DNA from: Actinomycetota bacterium
Lineage (GTDB): Bacteria; Actinomycetota; Actinomycetes; Nanopelagicales; Nanopelagicaceae
NCBI GenBank assembly: GCA_009704555.1
Contig: WLDY01000050.1
Location: 1 to 5,725, forward strand
Length of the DNA: 5,725 nt
Direction: 5' to 3'
The notes under the pieces are model-generated. The model saw nothing but the letters and a program-made list of their open reading frames with translations. It did not search any database and was not told where the DNA came from. Numbering within the stretch: position 1 is the first letter of the stretch; the number at the start of each line of letters is the position of its first letter. Made by a program: the position numbers and the translations under genes. Positions 1-5,725 of the stretch are shown here, in pieces.

Positions 1-1
1 T

Positions 2-457
2 CGCGGCTCGGTCGCATGCCAAGCGGCCGGTATCTCATATCGCCAATTGGATTACTGGGCGCGCACTGGTTTGGTAGTGCCATCGATCCGATCAGCATCT
101 GGTTCTGGTTCGGCTCGTCTCTACAGCTTCCGTGACATCTTGGTCCTCAAGGTGATCAAGCGATTCCTGTCGGCTGGGGTTTCACTACAGAACATCCGAT
201 CGGCAGTCGAACATCTCAAAGTTCGGGGTAGTGAGGATCTCTCCACGATCACCCTGATGAGTGATGGTGCGTCCATCTACGAGTGCACCAACTCCGATGA
301 GGTCTACGACCTTCTTCAGGGAGGCCAGGGAGTCTTCGGCATCGCTATCGGTCGGGTTTGGAACGAGGTCGAGGGAACGCTAGTCGCCCTCAAGGACGAA
401 CGCACTCCTGCGGGTCTCGATGAGCTAGCTCAACGCAGGCAGGCACGCTTAGCCTGA
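2..457 (+). CDS. MerR-family transcriptional regulator, 5' end outside window
   Basis: This is a DNA-binding regulator of the MerR family, truncated by the window edge; 151 codons plus a TGA stop are visible and the frame is open back to base 2. The visible part starts inside the N-terminal winged helix-turn-helix: AGISYRQLDYWARTGLV is the typical second helix and wing entry, followed by SGSARLYSFRDILVLKVIK, the wing and next helix. GVSLQNIRSAVEHL then leads to a C-terminal region containing SDGASIYECT and LLQGGQGVFGIAIGRVWNEV. This C-terminal pattern matches the actinobacterial regulator represented by M. tuberculosis Rv1830, which lies in the gcvH, garA, MerR, nuclease, MerR, gcvP neighbourhood; gcvP follows here too. 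The TTG at 47 lies inside the HTH and cannot be the real start. The regulon cannot be read from the sequence. In mycobacteria the relative has been linked to cell growth and division rather than to glycine use. No metal-binding cysteine cluster of the MerR/ZntR kind is visible. Confidence 0.93.
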   Translation, partial: RGSVACQAAGISYRQLDYWARTGLVVPSIRSASGSGSARLYSFRDILVLKVIKRFLSAGVSLQNIRSAVEHLKVRGSEDLSTITLMSDGASIYECTNSDEVYDLLQGGQGVFGIAIGRVWNEVEGTLVALKDERTPAGLDELAQRRQARLA

Positions 458-468
458 TCGGTTTGAGA

Positions 469-490
469 GACCTCATGCGAACCTGAGGTC
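469..490 (+). other. Hairpin downstream of the MerR gene, possible terminator or leader element
   Basis: GACCTCA (469-475) and TGAGGTC (484-490) form a perfect 7-bp stem with an 8-base loop. GAGA (465-468) and TCTC (495-498) could extend it across an internal loop. It starts 11 bases after the MerR stop codon, where a terminator would be expected. No T-run follows, so it is not a classical intrinsic terminator, although actinobacterial terminators often lack a T-run. It could instead be part of a gcvP leader. Confidence 0.35.
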
Positions 491-543
491 CAAGTCTCAT
501 CGTCGCCCTTCTCTCTTGAGGGGCAGAGTCACACCTCATTCCA

Positions 544-556
544 TATCATTCATCGG
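544..556 (+). promoter_or_regulatory. Possible -10 element for a leaderless gcvP transcript
   Basis: TATCAT at 544-549 fits the actinobacterial -10 pattern TANNNT. Its end lies 6 bases before the gcvP GTG at 556, so transcription would be expected to begin at or next to the start codon. No Shine-Dalgarno sequence lies within 15 bases of the GTG; the nearest purine run, GAGGGG (518-523), is about 32 bases away. Leaderless mRNAs are common in Actinobacteria. No good -35 box is visible: TTGAGG at 516-521 would leave a 22-base spacer, which is too long. This is inferred from spacing only. Confidence 0.3.
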
Positions 557-3423
557 TGGAGAGTTCGCGAGAGTTTTCGTTCGTCGATAGACATATCGGC
601 CCAAGCCATGATGCCATCGACACGATGCTGATGGAGTTGGGATTCGCGGACCTCGGTTCTTTCATCGACCGCGTTCTGCCCGATTCCATCAAGATGTCTC
701 ATCGTCTTGCGGAAGTCCTCCCTGTGCCGCTCTCTGAGAGTGAAGTCCTCGCAGAATTGCGTTCGCGTGCATCTGAGAATCGACCACTCCGATCGATGAT
801 CGGTAACGGTTATTTCGGAACTTTCACACCGCCTGTGATCACGCGCAATCTGCTCGAGAATCCAGCTTGGTACACCGCGTACACGCCGTACCAGCCGGAG
901 ATCAGCCAAGGCAGACTCGAGGCTCTCTTTGCCTTTCAAACCATGATCACAGACCTCACTGGTTTATCCATCGCAAATGCATCTATGCTCGATGAACCTA
1001 CCGCGGCCGCTGAGGCGATGACCCTTGCTCGCCGCTCTTGGCGCGGGTCCGACGACGCGATCTTCTTCCTGCACGAAGATGTCAATCCGCAGACCAGGGC
1101 CGTCATTGAGACTCGAGCGAAGCCACTCAAGATCGAAGTTCGCGCCTTTCGTGATGTGTCGGAGACAGAGGATGCAGCTGCTTTTGGATTCTTGATCCAA
1201 AGTCCCGATACCCATGGCGTACTCCATGACTACCGAGCTCTTGTCGAACGAGCACATCGAGAAGGATCACTTGTGATCGTGGGATCGGACCTGCTCGCGC
1301 TGACATTGATCGCGTCACCGGGGGAGTGGGGTGCCGATATCTCATATGGCTCAGCCCAGCGATTTGGCGTTCCTATGGGTTTCGGTGGACCACATGCGGG
1401 ATTCCTTTCTGTCCGCGAGGGATTGGAGCGTTCTCTTCCTGGTCGATTGGTTGGGATGAGCGTTGATGTCCATGGTGATCCTGCCTTGCGACTTGCGTTA
1501 CAGACCCGGGAACAACACATTCGCCGCGACAAGGCGACGAGCAATATCTGCACTGCGCAAGTACTCCTTGCCAATATCGCCGCGATGTATGCGGCCTACC
1601 ACGGACCAAAGGGACTTCGTGCCATCGCAGAGCGAGTGCATGGCTTGACGATCGCATTCAAAGAAGCGGCAAGAAGTAATGGCCTTGAGGTCAAGAACGG
1701 CCATGTCTTCGATACAGTCGCGATAAAAACTGATCGTGTTTCTGAGTTCGTGGGCAGAGCCCTAGAACGTGGCATCAATATCAGAGTGATCGATGGGGGA
1801 GTGTGTCTCTCGTTCGATGAGACTTGCGACGAGGAAGTCCTTCGAACGCTCCTTGAGGTGTTCGATCTGCCTTCCAAATCGCTTCCATCGAAGAGAGGAA
1901 CAGAAGCGATCGGTAGAAGTACTTCCTATCTCACGCATCCGATCTTCAATACTTATCATTCTGAGACTGCAATGATGCGTTACCTGCGAGCGCTATCTGA
2001 CCGCGACCTTGCTCTTGATCGCACCATGATTCCGCTCGGGTCGTGCACTATGAAGCTCAATGCGGCAATGGAGATGGAAGCGGTGACCTGGCCAGAGTTC
2101 GCTTCACTCCATCCCTTCGCTCCTCAGGACCAATCGATAGGAATGAGACGGTTGATCTCGGAACTCTCTGAATGGCTGGTCAAGATCACGGGTTATGACG
2201 CTGTATCCCTACAACCTAATGCTGGTTCACAAGGGGAGTTCGCTGGATTGCTGGCGATAAAGGGTTATCACGAATCTCGTGGAGATCATCATCGGGATAT
2301 CTGCTTGATCCCGTCGAGCGCTCATGGCACCAATGCGGCATCCGCCGTCATGGCTGGTATGCAAGTGGTGGTCATTGATTGCGATGAGGCTGGAAACGTC
2401 TCCATCTCACACCTCGATGAGGCGATCTTGACCTACAAGGATCGTCTTGCGGCGCTGATGGTGACATACCCTTCTACGCACGGTGTCTTCGAATCCGCTA
2501 TCACCGAGATCTGCGGCAAGGTCCACGAAGCTGGCGGACAGGTCTACGTCGATGGAGCGAATCTCAACGCGCTCGTTGGACTTTCACAGCCCGGAAAATT
2601 CGGAGCCGATGTCTCCCATCTCAATCTCCATAAGACCTTCTGTATCCCTCATGGCGGGGGAGGACCAGGCGTGGGTCCCGTTATCGCCAGGAAGCATCTT
2701 GAACCGTTCCTACCCAATCACCCGCTCGATTCGTCAGCAGGGCCGACAACGGGGCCTGGACCAATCAGTGGAGCTCCATTCGGGTCTGCGGGAATCCTCC
2801 CTATTTCCTGGGCCTACATCAGGGCCATGGGGGGAGAGGGATTGCAGAGAGCGACCGAAGTAGCGATCCTAAGCGCCAACTACATCGCCAGGAGACTAGA
2901 TCCTTACTTCCCTGTCCTCTATCGGGGTGAAAGTGGCTTCATCGCACACGAGTGCATCATCGACATTCGAGAGCTCACTAAGCGAACCGGAGTGAGCGTT
3001 GATGACATCGCCAAGCGCTTGATGGATTATGGCTTTCACGCTCCAACGATGAGTTTCCCTGTCGCCGGTACCTTGATGATCGAACCGACTGAAAGTGAAG
3101 ACATCCACGAGATCGATAGATTCATCGCCGCCATGATCTCGATTCGAAGCGAGATCGATAAAGTCGAGCAAGGGCTGTATTCGGTCGACGAGAGCCCGCT
3201 ACGAAATGCTCCGCATACTTTGGCCACGATCACTGCAAATGAGTGGAATCGGCCTTATTCACGTGATGAAGCGGTGAATCCCGCAGGAATCGAGTCAGGG
3301 TTGCAACGTCGCTCTAAGTACTGGCCAACCGTTGGGCGCATCGATGGGGCATATGGGGATCGAAATCTGGTCTGTGCGTGTGAGCCGATAGAGGCGTTAG
3401 CGATCAATCGCGCTTCTTCGTAA
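556..3423 (+). CDS. gcvP: Glycine dehydrogenase (aminomethyl-transferring), P protein of the glycine cleavage system
   Basis: This cytoplasmic PLP enzyme decarboxylates glycine and passes the aminomethyl group to the lipoyl arm of GcvH; GcvT and GcvL complete the cycle, yielding CO2, ammonia and methylene-tetrahydrofolate. The protein has 955 residues, the usual length of the single-chain form (E. coli about 957), so both halves of the internal duplication are present. In the N-terminal half, DRHIGP lies near residue 12, followed by GYFGTFTPPVI, NPAWYTAYTPYQPEISQGR and GGPHAGF. The C-terminal catalytic half has GSCTMKLNAAMEM, QPNAGSQGE, SSAHGTNAASA, TYPSTHGVFE and YVDGANLNA. It also has NLHKTFCIPHGGGGPG, in which K693 is the predicted PLP Schiff-base lysine. 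The C-terminus carries NEWNRPYSRDEA and the typical YWPTVGRIDGAYGDRNLVC. GTG at 556 is the only ATG, GTG or TTG between the upstream in-frame stop (517-519) and the conserved DRHIGP region, so the start is well constrained despite the missing Shine-Dalgarno. P148, in DEPTAAAEAM, is unusual; this position is normally Gly or Ala. No frameshift or internal stop is seen. Confidence 0.98.
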   Translation: MESSREFSFVDRHIGPSHDAIDTMLMELGFADLGSFIDRVLPDSIKMSHRLAEVLPVPLSESEVLAELRSRASENRPLRSMIGNGYFGTFTPPVITRNLLENPAWYTAYTPYQPEISQGRLEALFAFQTMITDLTGLSIANASMLDEPTAAAEAMTLARRSWRGSDDAIFFLHEDVNPQTRAVIETRAKPLKIEVRAFRDVSETEDAAAFGFLIQSPDTHGVLHDYRALVERAHREGSLVIVGSDLLALTLIASPGEWGADISYGSAQRFGVPMGFGGPHAGFLSVREGLERSLPGRLVGMSVDVHGDPALRLALQTREQHIRRDKATSNICTAQVLLANIAAMYAAYHGPKGLRAIAERVHGLTIAFKEAARSNGLEVKNGHVFDTVAIKTDRVSEFVGRALERGINIRVIDGGVCLSFDETCDEEVLRTLLEVFDLPSKSLPSKRGTEAIGRSTSYLTHPIFNTYHSETAMMRYLRALSDRDLALDRTMIPLGSCTMKLNAAMEMEAVTWPEFASLHPFAPQDQSIGMRRLISELSEWLVKITGYDAVSLQPNAGSQGEFAGLLAIKGYHESRGDHHRDICLIPSSAHGTNAASAVMAGMQVVVIDCDEAGNVSISHLDEAILTYKDRLAALMVTYPSTHGVFESAITEICGKVHEAGGQVYVDGANLNALVGLSQPGKFGADVSHLNLHKTFCIPHGGGGPGVGPVIARKHLEPFLPNHPLDSSAGPTTGPGPISGAPFGSAGILPISWAYIRAMGGEGLQRATEVAILSANYIARRLDPYFPVLYRGESGFIAHECIIDIRELTKRTGVSVDDIAKRLMDYGFHAPTMSFPVAGTLMIEPTESEDIHEIDRFIAAMISIRSEIDKVEQGLYSVDESPLRNAPHTLATITANEWNRPYSRDEAVNPAGIESGLQRRSKYWPTVGRIDGAYGDRNLVCACEPIEALAINRASS

Positions 3424-3428
3424 TTTAC

Positions 3429-3442
3429 ATAATATATATTAT
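3429..3442. repeat. 14-bp all-A/T perfect palindrome at the gcvP/ppm1 convergent junction
   Basis: ATAATATATATTAT is identical to its reverse complement. It begins 6 bases after the gcvP TAA and includes the TAA stop of ppm1 (3439-3441, minus strand). Bases 3421-3442 contain a single C and no G, in an otherwise balanced sequence. The two genes converge with only 15 bases between them, so a bidirectional 3'-end signal is plausible. The stem has no G/C pairs and no GC-rich hairpin precedes it, so it is not a standard intrinsic terminator. Confidence 0.4.
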
Positions 3443-4173
3443 CGGCGAAGCATCAAGCGTTGAGCACCCCAGACGGTGACCTTCCAAAGGGCCTCTATGA
3501 CGATTCTTTTACTCATCTTCGACACTCCACCCTCTCGCTCAACGAAGGTAATTGGAACTTCCTTGATCGTAAATCCTGCTCGTAGGGTCGTTAGAACCAT
3601 CTCGATCTGAAATCCATAACCTTGCGATTCGACCTGATTGAGATCGATCGCAGCCAGTACGCGTCGATGAAATGCTCGGTAACCACTTGTGACATCCCGT
3701 AACTCAAGGCCTAAAGCCAATCTGGCATAACTCGTCCCAGCGCGCGATATCAACTGCCTCGAAAGCGGCCAATTGACGACTCTTCCACCTGGCATCCATC
3801 GGGTCCCAATAGTCAGGTCAGCATCTCCGGTTAGCACTGGCTCGATTAGATCCGAAAGCGCCTCTGGTTGATGGCTTAGATCAGCATCCATTTCGATCAA
3901 GATCTCGAAGCCATGATCGAGTCCCCATCGGAATCCCGCGATGTATGACGGACCGAGACCCGATTTGCCCGGACGTTTGAGAACGTCGACCCAATCTAGA
4001 CCCTGGGTCTCTACTAGCTGTGCCGTTCCGTCTGGCGAATTGTCATCAATGACAAGGAGTCGCACTTCATGTCCGGCCCCAAGCAAGTCAGCACGAACAC
4101 CCGTCACCCGATCCAGAAGCTTCACAATAGAGGCAGACTCGTTGTAGGTGGGCACCAGGATAAGGATTCTCAT
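3439..4173 (-). CDS. ppm1: Polyprenol-phosphate mannose synthase (dolichol-phosphate mannosyltransferase family, GT2)
   Basis: This family transfers mannose from GDP-mannose to polyprenyl phosphate on the cytoplasmic side of the membrane. The product, polyprenol-phosphate mannose, is the donor for protein O-mannosyltransferases and lipoglycan mannosyltransferases in Actinobacteria. The 244-residue protein is a single GT2 GT-A domain. Visible motifs are VPTYNE (7-12), DDNSPDGT (43-50), the metal- and nucleotide-binding DAD in EMDADLSHQP (96-98), IGTRWMPGG (122-130), VTSGYRAF (161-168) and GYGFQIEM (185-192). There is no C-terminal membrane segment, as in soluble DPM1 and the catalytic domain of mycobacterial Ppm1, and unlike bacterial or archaeal forms with added GtrA-like helices. 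ATG 4173 places VPTYNE at residue 7, as is usual, and lies 7 bases after the lnt stop. The Shine-Dalgarno is weak, so translation probably depends on coupling to lnt. A different polyprenyl-phosphate hexose transferase (glucose, for example) is less likely, given the motif match and the lnt neighbour. Confidence 0.93.
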   Translation of the reverse strand: MRILILVPTYNESASIVKLLDRVTGVRADLLGAGHEVRLLVIDDNSPDGTAQLVETQGLDWVDVLKRPGKSGLGPSYIAGFRWGLDHGFEILIEMDADLSHQPEALSDLIEPVLTGDADLTIGTRWMPGGRVVNWPLSRQLISRAGTSYARLALGLELRDVTSGYRAFHRRVLAAIDLNQVESQGYGFQIEMVLTTLRAGFTIKEVPITFVEREGGVSKMSKRIVIEALWKVTVWGAQRLMLRR

Positions 4174-4180
4174 CAGGGAT

Positions 4181-5596
4181 TTATCTTCGCATACTCAATC
4201 GACGAAGTAGAGCACCGATCATCACCAGTGCAGCGAGAGTTAGAATCCACTCTGGAGCAACTTTGGGAGGAGTCGGACGCGAGGGTGATACCTCAACGAC
4301 GAGACTTCCCTGCTCAAACTTCTCAATTCGTGACTGAACCAATCCATCCTTCGAGATCAAGGCTGTATCTCCGGTCGTTGCTGCCACCACAAAAGGCATC
4401 TGAGACTCGAAAGCTCGCACGCGGGTCATCTGGAATTGCTGGCCCGATTGCCAACTACGGCCGAATGTCGCGTTATTGGTCTGTACTACACCGATATTCG
4501 ACCCTTCCAAGTTATCCCAACTGACGCGATCATCAAGGATTTCGTAGCAAATCAGCGGGGCGAAGCTAACACCCTCTATCTCATGAACGGTGATCTCCGA
4601 TCCGGGTACGAAGTCCTTCACACTTTCAGCAAGGGAAGAAATCGATGTTGCCAATCTACGCAACGGGACGTATTCACCGAAAGGGACTAGATCTCGCTTT
4701 TGATAGGTCGATTGAAGCAGGCCATCCCCATCGAAGAAGAGCGAGACGTTCTCTGGACCCGCCTCCCCTTGTGTAACGGCTCCAATGACTATGGGAACCT
4801 GCTTTTCGCGTGTCAGGCGAGCAAGCTGGCCGCGTATCTCCGCATCCTGCAAAGGGTCGATATCTGAGGCGTTCTCGGGCCATAGAACGAGATCCACTGA
4901 CGTGCGACCAAGAAGACGATCGGTCTCCTCGAAGTGGCGTCGAAAGACGTCTCGAGGCGTTGCGTTGAAATCAAACCCCAATTGCGAAACGCCCCCTTGG
5001 ATGAGACCGATTCGGTATGGCTCCGCGACTGTAGTTGCCGATGCCGGCACGACACCGAGCATTCCAACGAGGACGAGTGGGAAGACTAGAAGCGTTTCTC
5101 GTCGAAGCCTTGCGAGAAGCGCAGCCGAGAGCGCAACAACTAGTCCTGTGAGAGCCACTCCCCCGATCCGTAGCCACTCCTGTAGTGGGCCATCGAGTTG
5201 GGAGAATCCGAATCTGCCCCAACCAAAGCCACCGAATGGCGCGATGGCTCGCAACCCTTCAGCGAGTGCGAAGGCAAATGGAAAGAAGACGAGCGAGGCT
5301 CGACTCCTCAAGGTACCGACTGCCAATAGGCAATAGAAGAGAGCAAAACCGGTGGCGAGGATCAACCAAGGTAGAGCGCCAACGTAGGTCGAACTCCAGT
5401 GCAGCAGCGGAAGCAGGAAACCAAGTCCGTAGAGGTAACAAAGATAGATCCGATACTTCAACCCGAGGTCCCGCGCCATGACGATGATCATCACCAGCGA
5501 GAGCAGCGGAAGGAACCAGAGTTCGAAGGGATGAAATCCCCCGATGGCCACGGTTCCGGCAAGGAAGGCGCCGAGAGAACGAAGGAAGAGAGTCAT
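4181..5596 (-). CDS. lnt: Apolipoprotein N-acyltransferase
   Basis: Lnt transfers an acyl chain from a phospholipid to the alpha-amino group of the diacylglyceryl-cysteine of lipoproteins, completing lipoprotein maturation at the outer face of the cytoplasmic membrane. The protein has 471 residues, slightly shorter than E. coli Lnt (512). About seven hydrophobic segments fill residues 5-185, followed by a nitrilase-like domain (about 193-438) and a last membrane helix (about 449-465) ending in a basic tail. All three catalytic residues can be aligned: E241 in LVLWPENAS, K300 in YQKRDLVPFGEYVP and C350 in PLICYEI. E308 (FGEYVP) and E352 (CYE) match two further important glutamates of E. coli Lnt. 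TNNATFG (373-379) and QFQMTRVRAFE (387-397) are also typical. ATG 5596 overlaps the stop of the upstream gene as ATGA, which supports this start and translational coupling. In M. tuberculosis this domain is fused to Ppm1; here, as in Corynebacterium and Streptomyces, it is separate. Intact catalysis suggests an active acylase rather than only a membrane anchor for Ppm1. Confidence 0.95.
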   Translation of the reverse strand: MTLFLRSLGAFLAGTVAIGGFHPFELWFLPLLSLVMIIVMARDLGLKYRIYLCYLYGLGFLLPLLHWSSTYVGALPWLILATGFALFYCLLAVGTLRSRASLVFFPFAFALAEGLRAIAPFGGFGWGRFGFSQLDGPLQEWLRIGGVALTGLVVALSAALLARLRRETLLVFPLVLVGMLGVVPASATTVAEPYRIGLIQGGVSQLGFDFNATPRDVFRRHFEETDRLLGRTSVDLVLWPENASDIDPLQDAEIRGQLARLTREKQVPIVIGAVTQGEAGPENVSLFFDGDGLLQSTYQKRDLVPFGEYVPLRRLATSISSLAESVKDFVPGSEITVHEIEGVSFAPLICYEILDDRVSWDNLEGSNIGVVQTNNATFGRSWQSGQQFQMTRVRAFESQMPFVVAATTGDTALISKDGLVQSRIEKFEQGSLVVEVSPSRPTPPKVAPEWILTLAALVMIGALLRRLSMRR

Positions 5597-5725
5597 AGGT
5601 CGAGTGCTGCAGTCATTCGCTCAATTGTGCTGCCTAACTCCCACTCCTTTGCGCGACGACGGAATTCAATCAGGTCGCTCTTCTCTTTCCATCGATTCAA
5701 TTCGACTCCGTCGATGGCTAAGTCA
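5593..5725 (-). CDS. Unrecognised protein, C-terminal 43 residues only
   Basis: An open frame enters from the right edge on the minus strand and ends with TGA at 5595-5593; it is too short to be obvious as an ORF. Its stop overlaps the lnt ATG by four bases (ATGA), the usual sign of an operon pair, which is the main support for it being a real gene. The visible residues begin DLAIDGVELNRW and end EWELGSTIERMTAALDL. The tail is charged and probably alpha-helical, with many Arg, Lys and Glu residues (LIEFRRRAKEWE). There is no membrane helix or known motif. A helical tail with W and ERM near the C-terminus is seen in some glycosyltransferases, among many other families, so I assign no function. 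The promoter for the three-gene operon must lie beyond this gene, outside the window. Confidence 0.75.
   Translation of the reverse strand, partial: DLAIDGVELNRWKEKSDLIEFRRRAKEWELGSTIERMTAALDL

Noticed and set aside
47..457. MerR gene starting at TTG 47
   Set aside because: The frame stays open to base 2 and the upstream codons encode AGISYRQ, part of the conserved helix-turn-helix, so 47 is internal.
458..555. Glycine riboswitch upstream of gcvP
   Set aside because: GAGAG (465-469) and GGGGCA (520-525) recall pieces of the aptamer, but the conserved CCGAAGG core and the closing CTCTCAGG strand are absent and the spacing does not fit.
550..939. 129-residue minus-strand frame over the gcvP 5' end
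   Set aside because: It is entirely antisense to the conserved N-terminal GcvP motifs, its composition is Arg-rich and it has no recognisable domain.
2483..2863. 126-residue plus-strand frame within gcvP
   Set aside because: It is a shifted frame over the PLP-lysine region of gcvP; the Ser/Arg-rich product has no domain, and gcvP shows no sign of a frameshift here.
4069..4524. 151-residue plus-strand frame across the lnt-ppm1 junction
   Set aside because: It is antisense to the conserved start of ppm1 and the end of lnt, with no motif and no Shine-Dalgarno support.
4785..5336. 183-residue plus-strand frame inside lnt
   Set aside because: It is antisense to a clearly conserved lnt; its product is a low-complexity Arg/Ser/Thr-rich sequence with no motif, as expected from the opposite strand of a coding region.

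Overview
The window looks like a chromosomal housekeeping region from an actinobacterium (Actinomycetota) with about half G+C, less GC-rich than Streptomyces or Mycobacterium. Two pieces of context support this. The first is a MerR-type regulator of the Rv1830 kind directly upstream of gcvP, an arrangement typical of Actinobacteria. The second is an apolipoprotein N-acyltransferase gene directly followed by a polyprenol-phosphate-mannose synthase gene, the two activities that are fused in Mycobacterium tuberculosis Ppm1. I cannot name the genus; a moderate-GC, possibly aquatic lineage is a guess.

Layout. Positions 2-457 (+) hold the 3' part of the MerR-family regulator, cut by the window's left edge. 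Positions 458-555 are a 98-base intergenic region with a 7-bp hairpin, competing short pairings and a -10-like box close to the gcvP start. Positions 556-3423 (+) are a complete glycine dehydrogenase gene, gcvP, of the single-chain type. Only 15 bases separate its stop codon from the end of the next, convergent gene; a perfect 14-bp all-A/T palindrome covers most of this gap and the neighbouring stop codon. On the minus strand, read right to left, are the 3' end of an unrecognised gene (5725-5593), lnt (5596-4181, overlapping it by ATGA) and ppm1 (4173-3439, 7 bases after lnt). These three appear to form one operon.

How they work together. GcvP decarboxylates glycine in the glycine cleavage system, feeding one-carbon units to tetrahydrofolate; the other subunits lie outside the window. 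The MerR protein sits beside it by conserved synteny and is not necessarily its regulator. Lnt and Ppm1 form a cell-envelope module: Lnt N-acylates lipoproteins, and Ppm1 makes the lipid-linked mannose donor used for protein mannosylation and lipoglycans.

No mobile element, CRISPR array, tRNA or rRNA was seen. There is no gene-free stretch over 300 bases. I did not find an evident new system. The most interesting leftovers are the gcvP leader, the AT palindrome and a strong excess of GATC.
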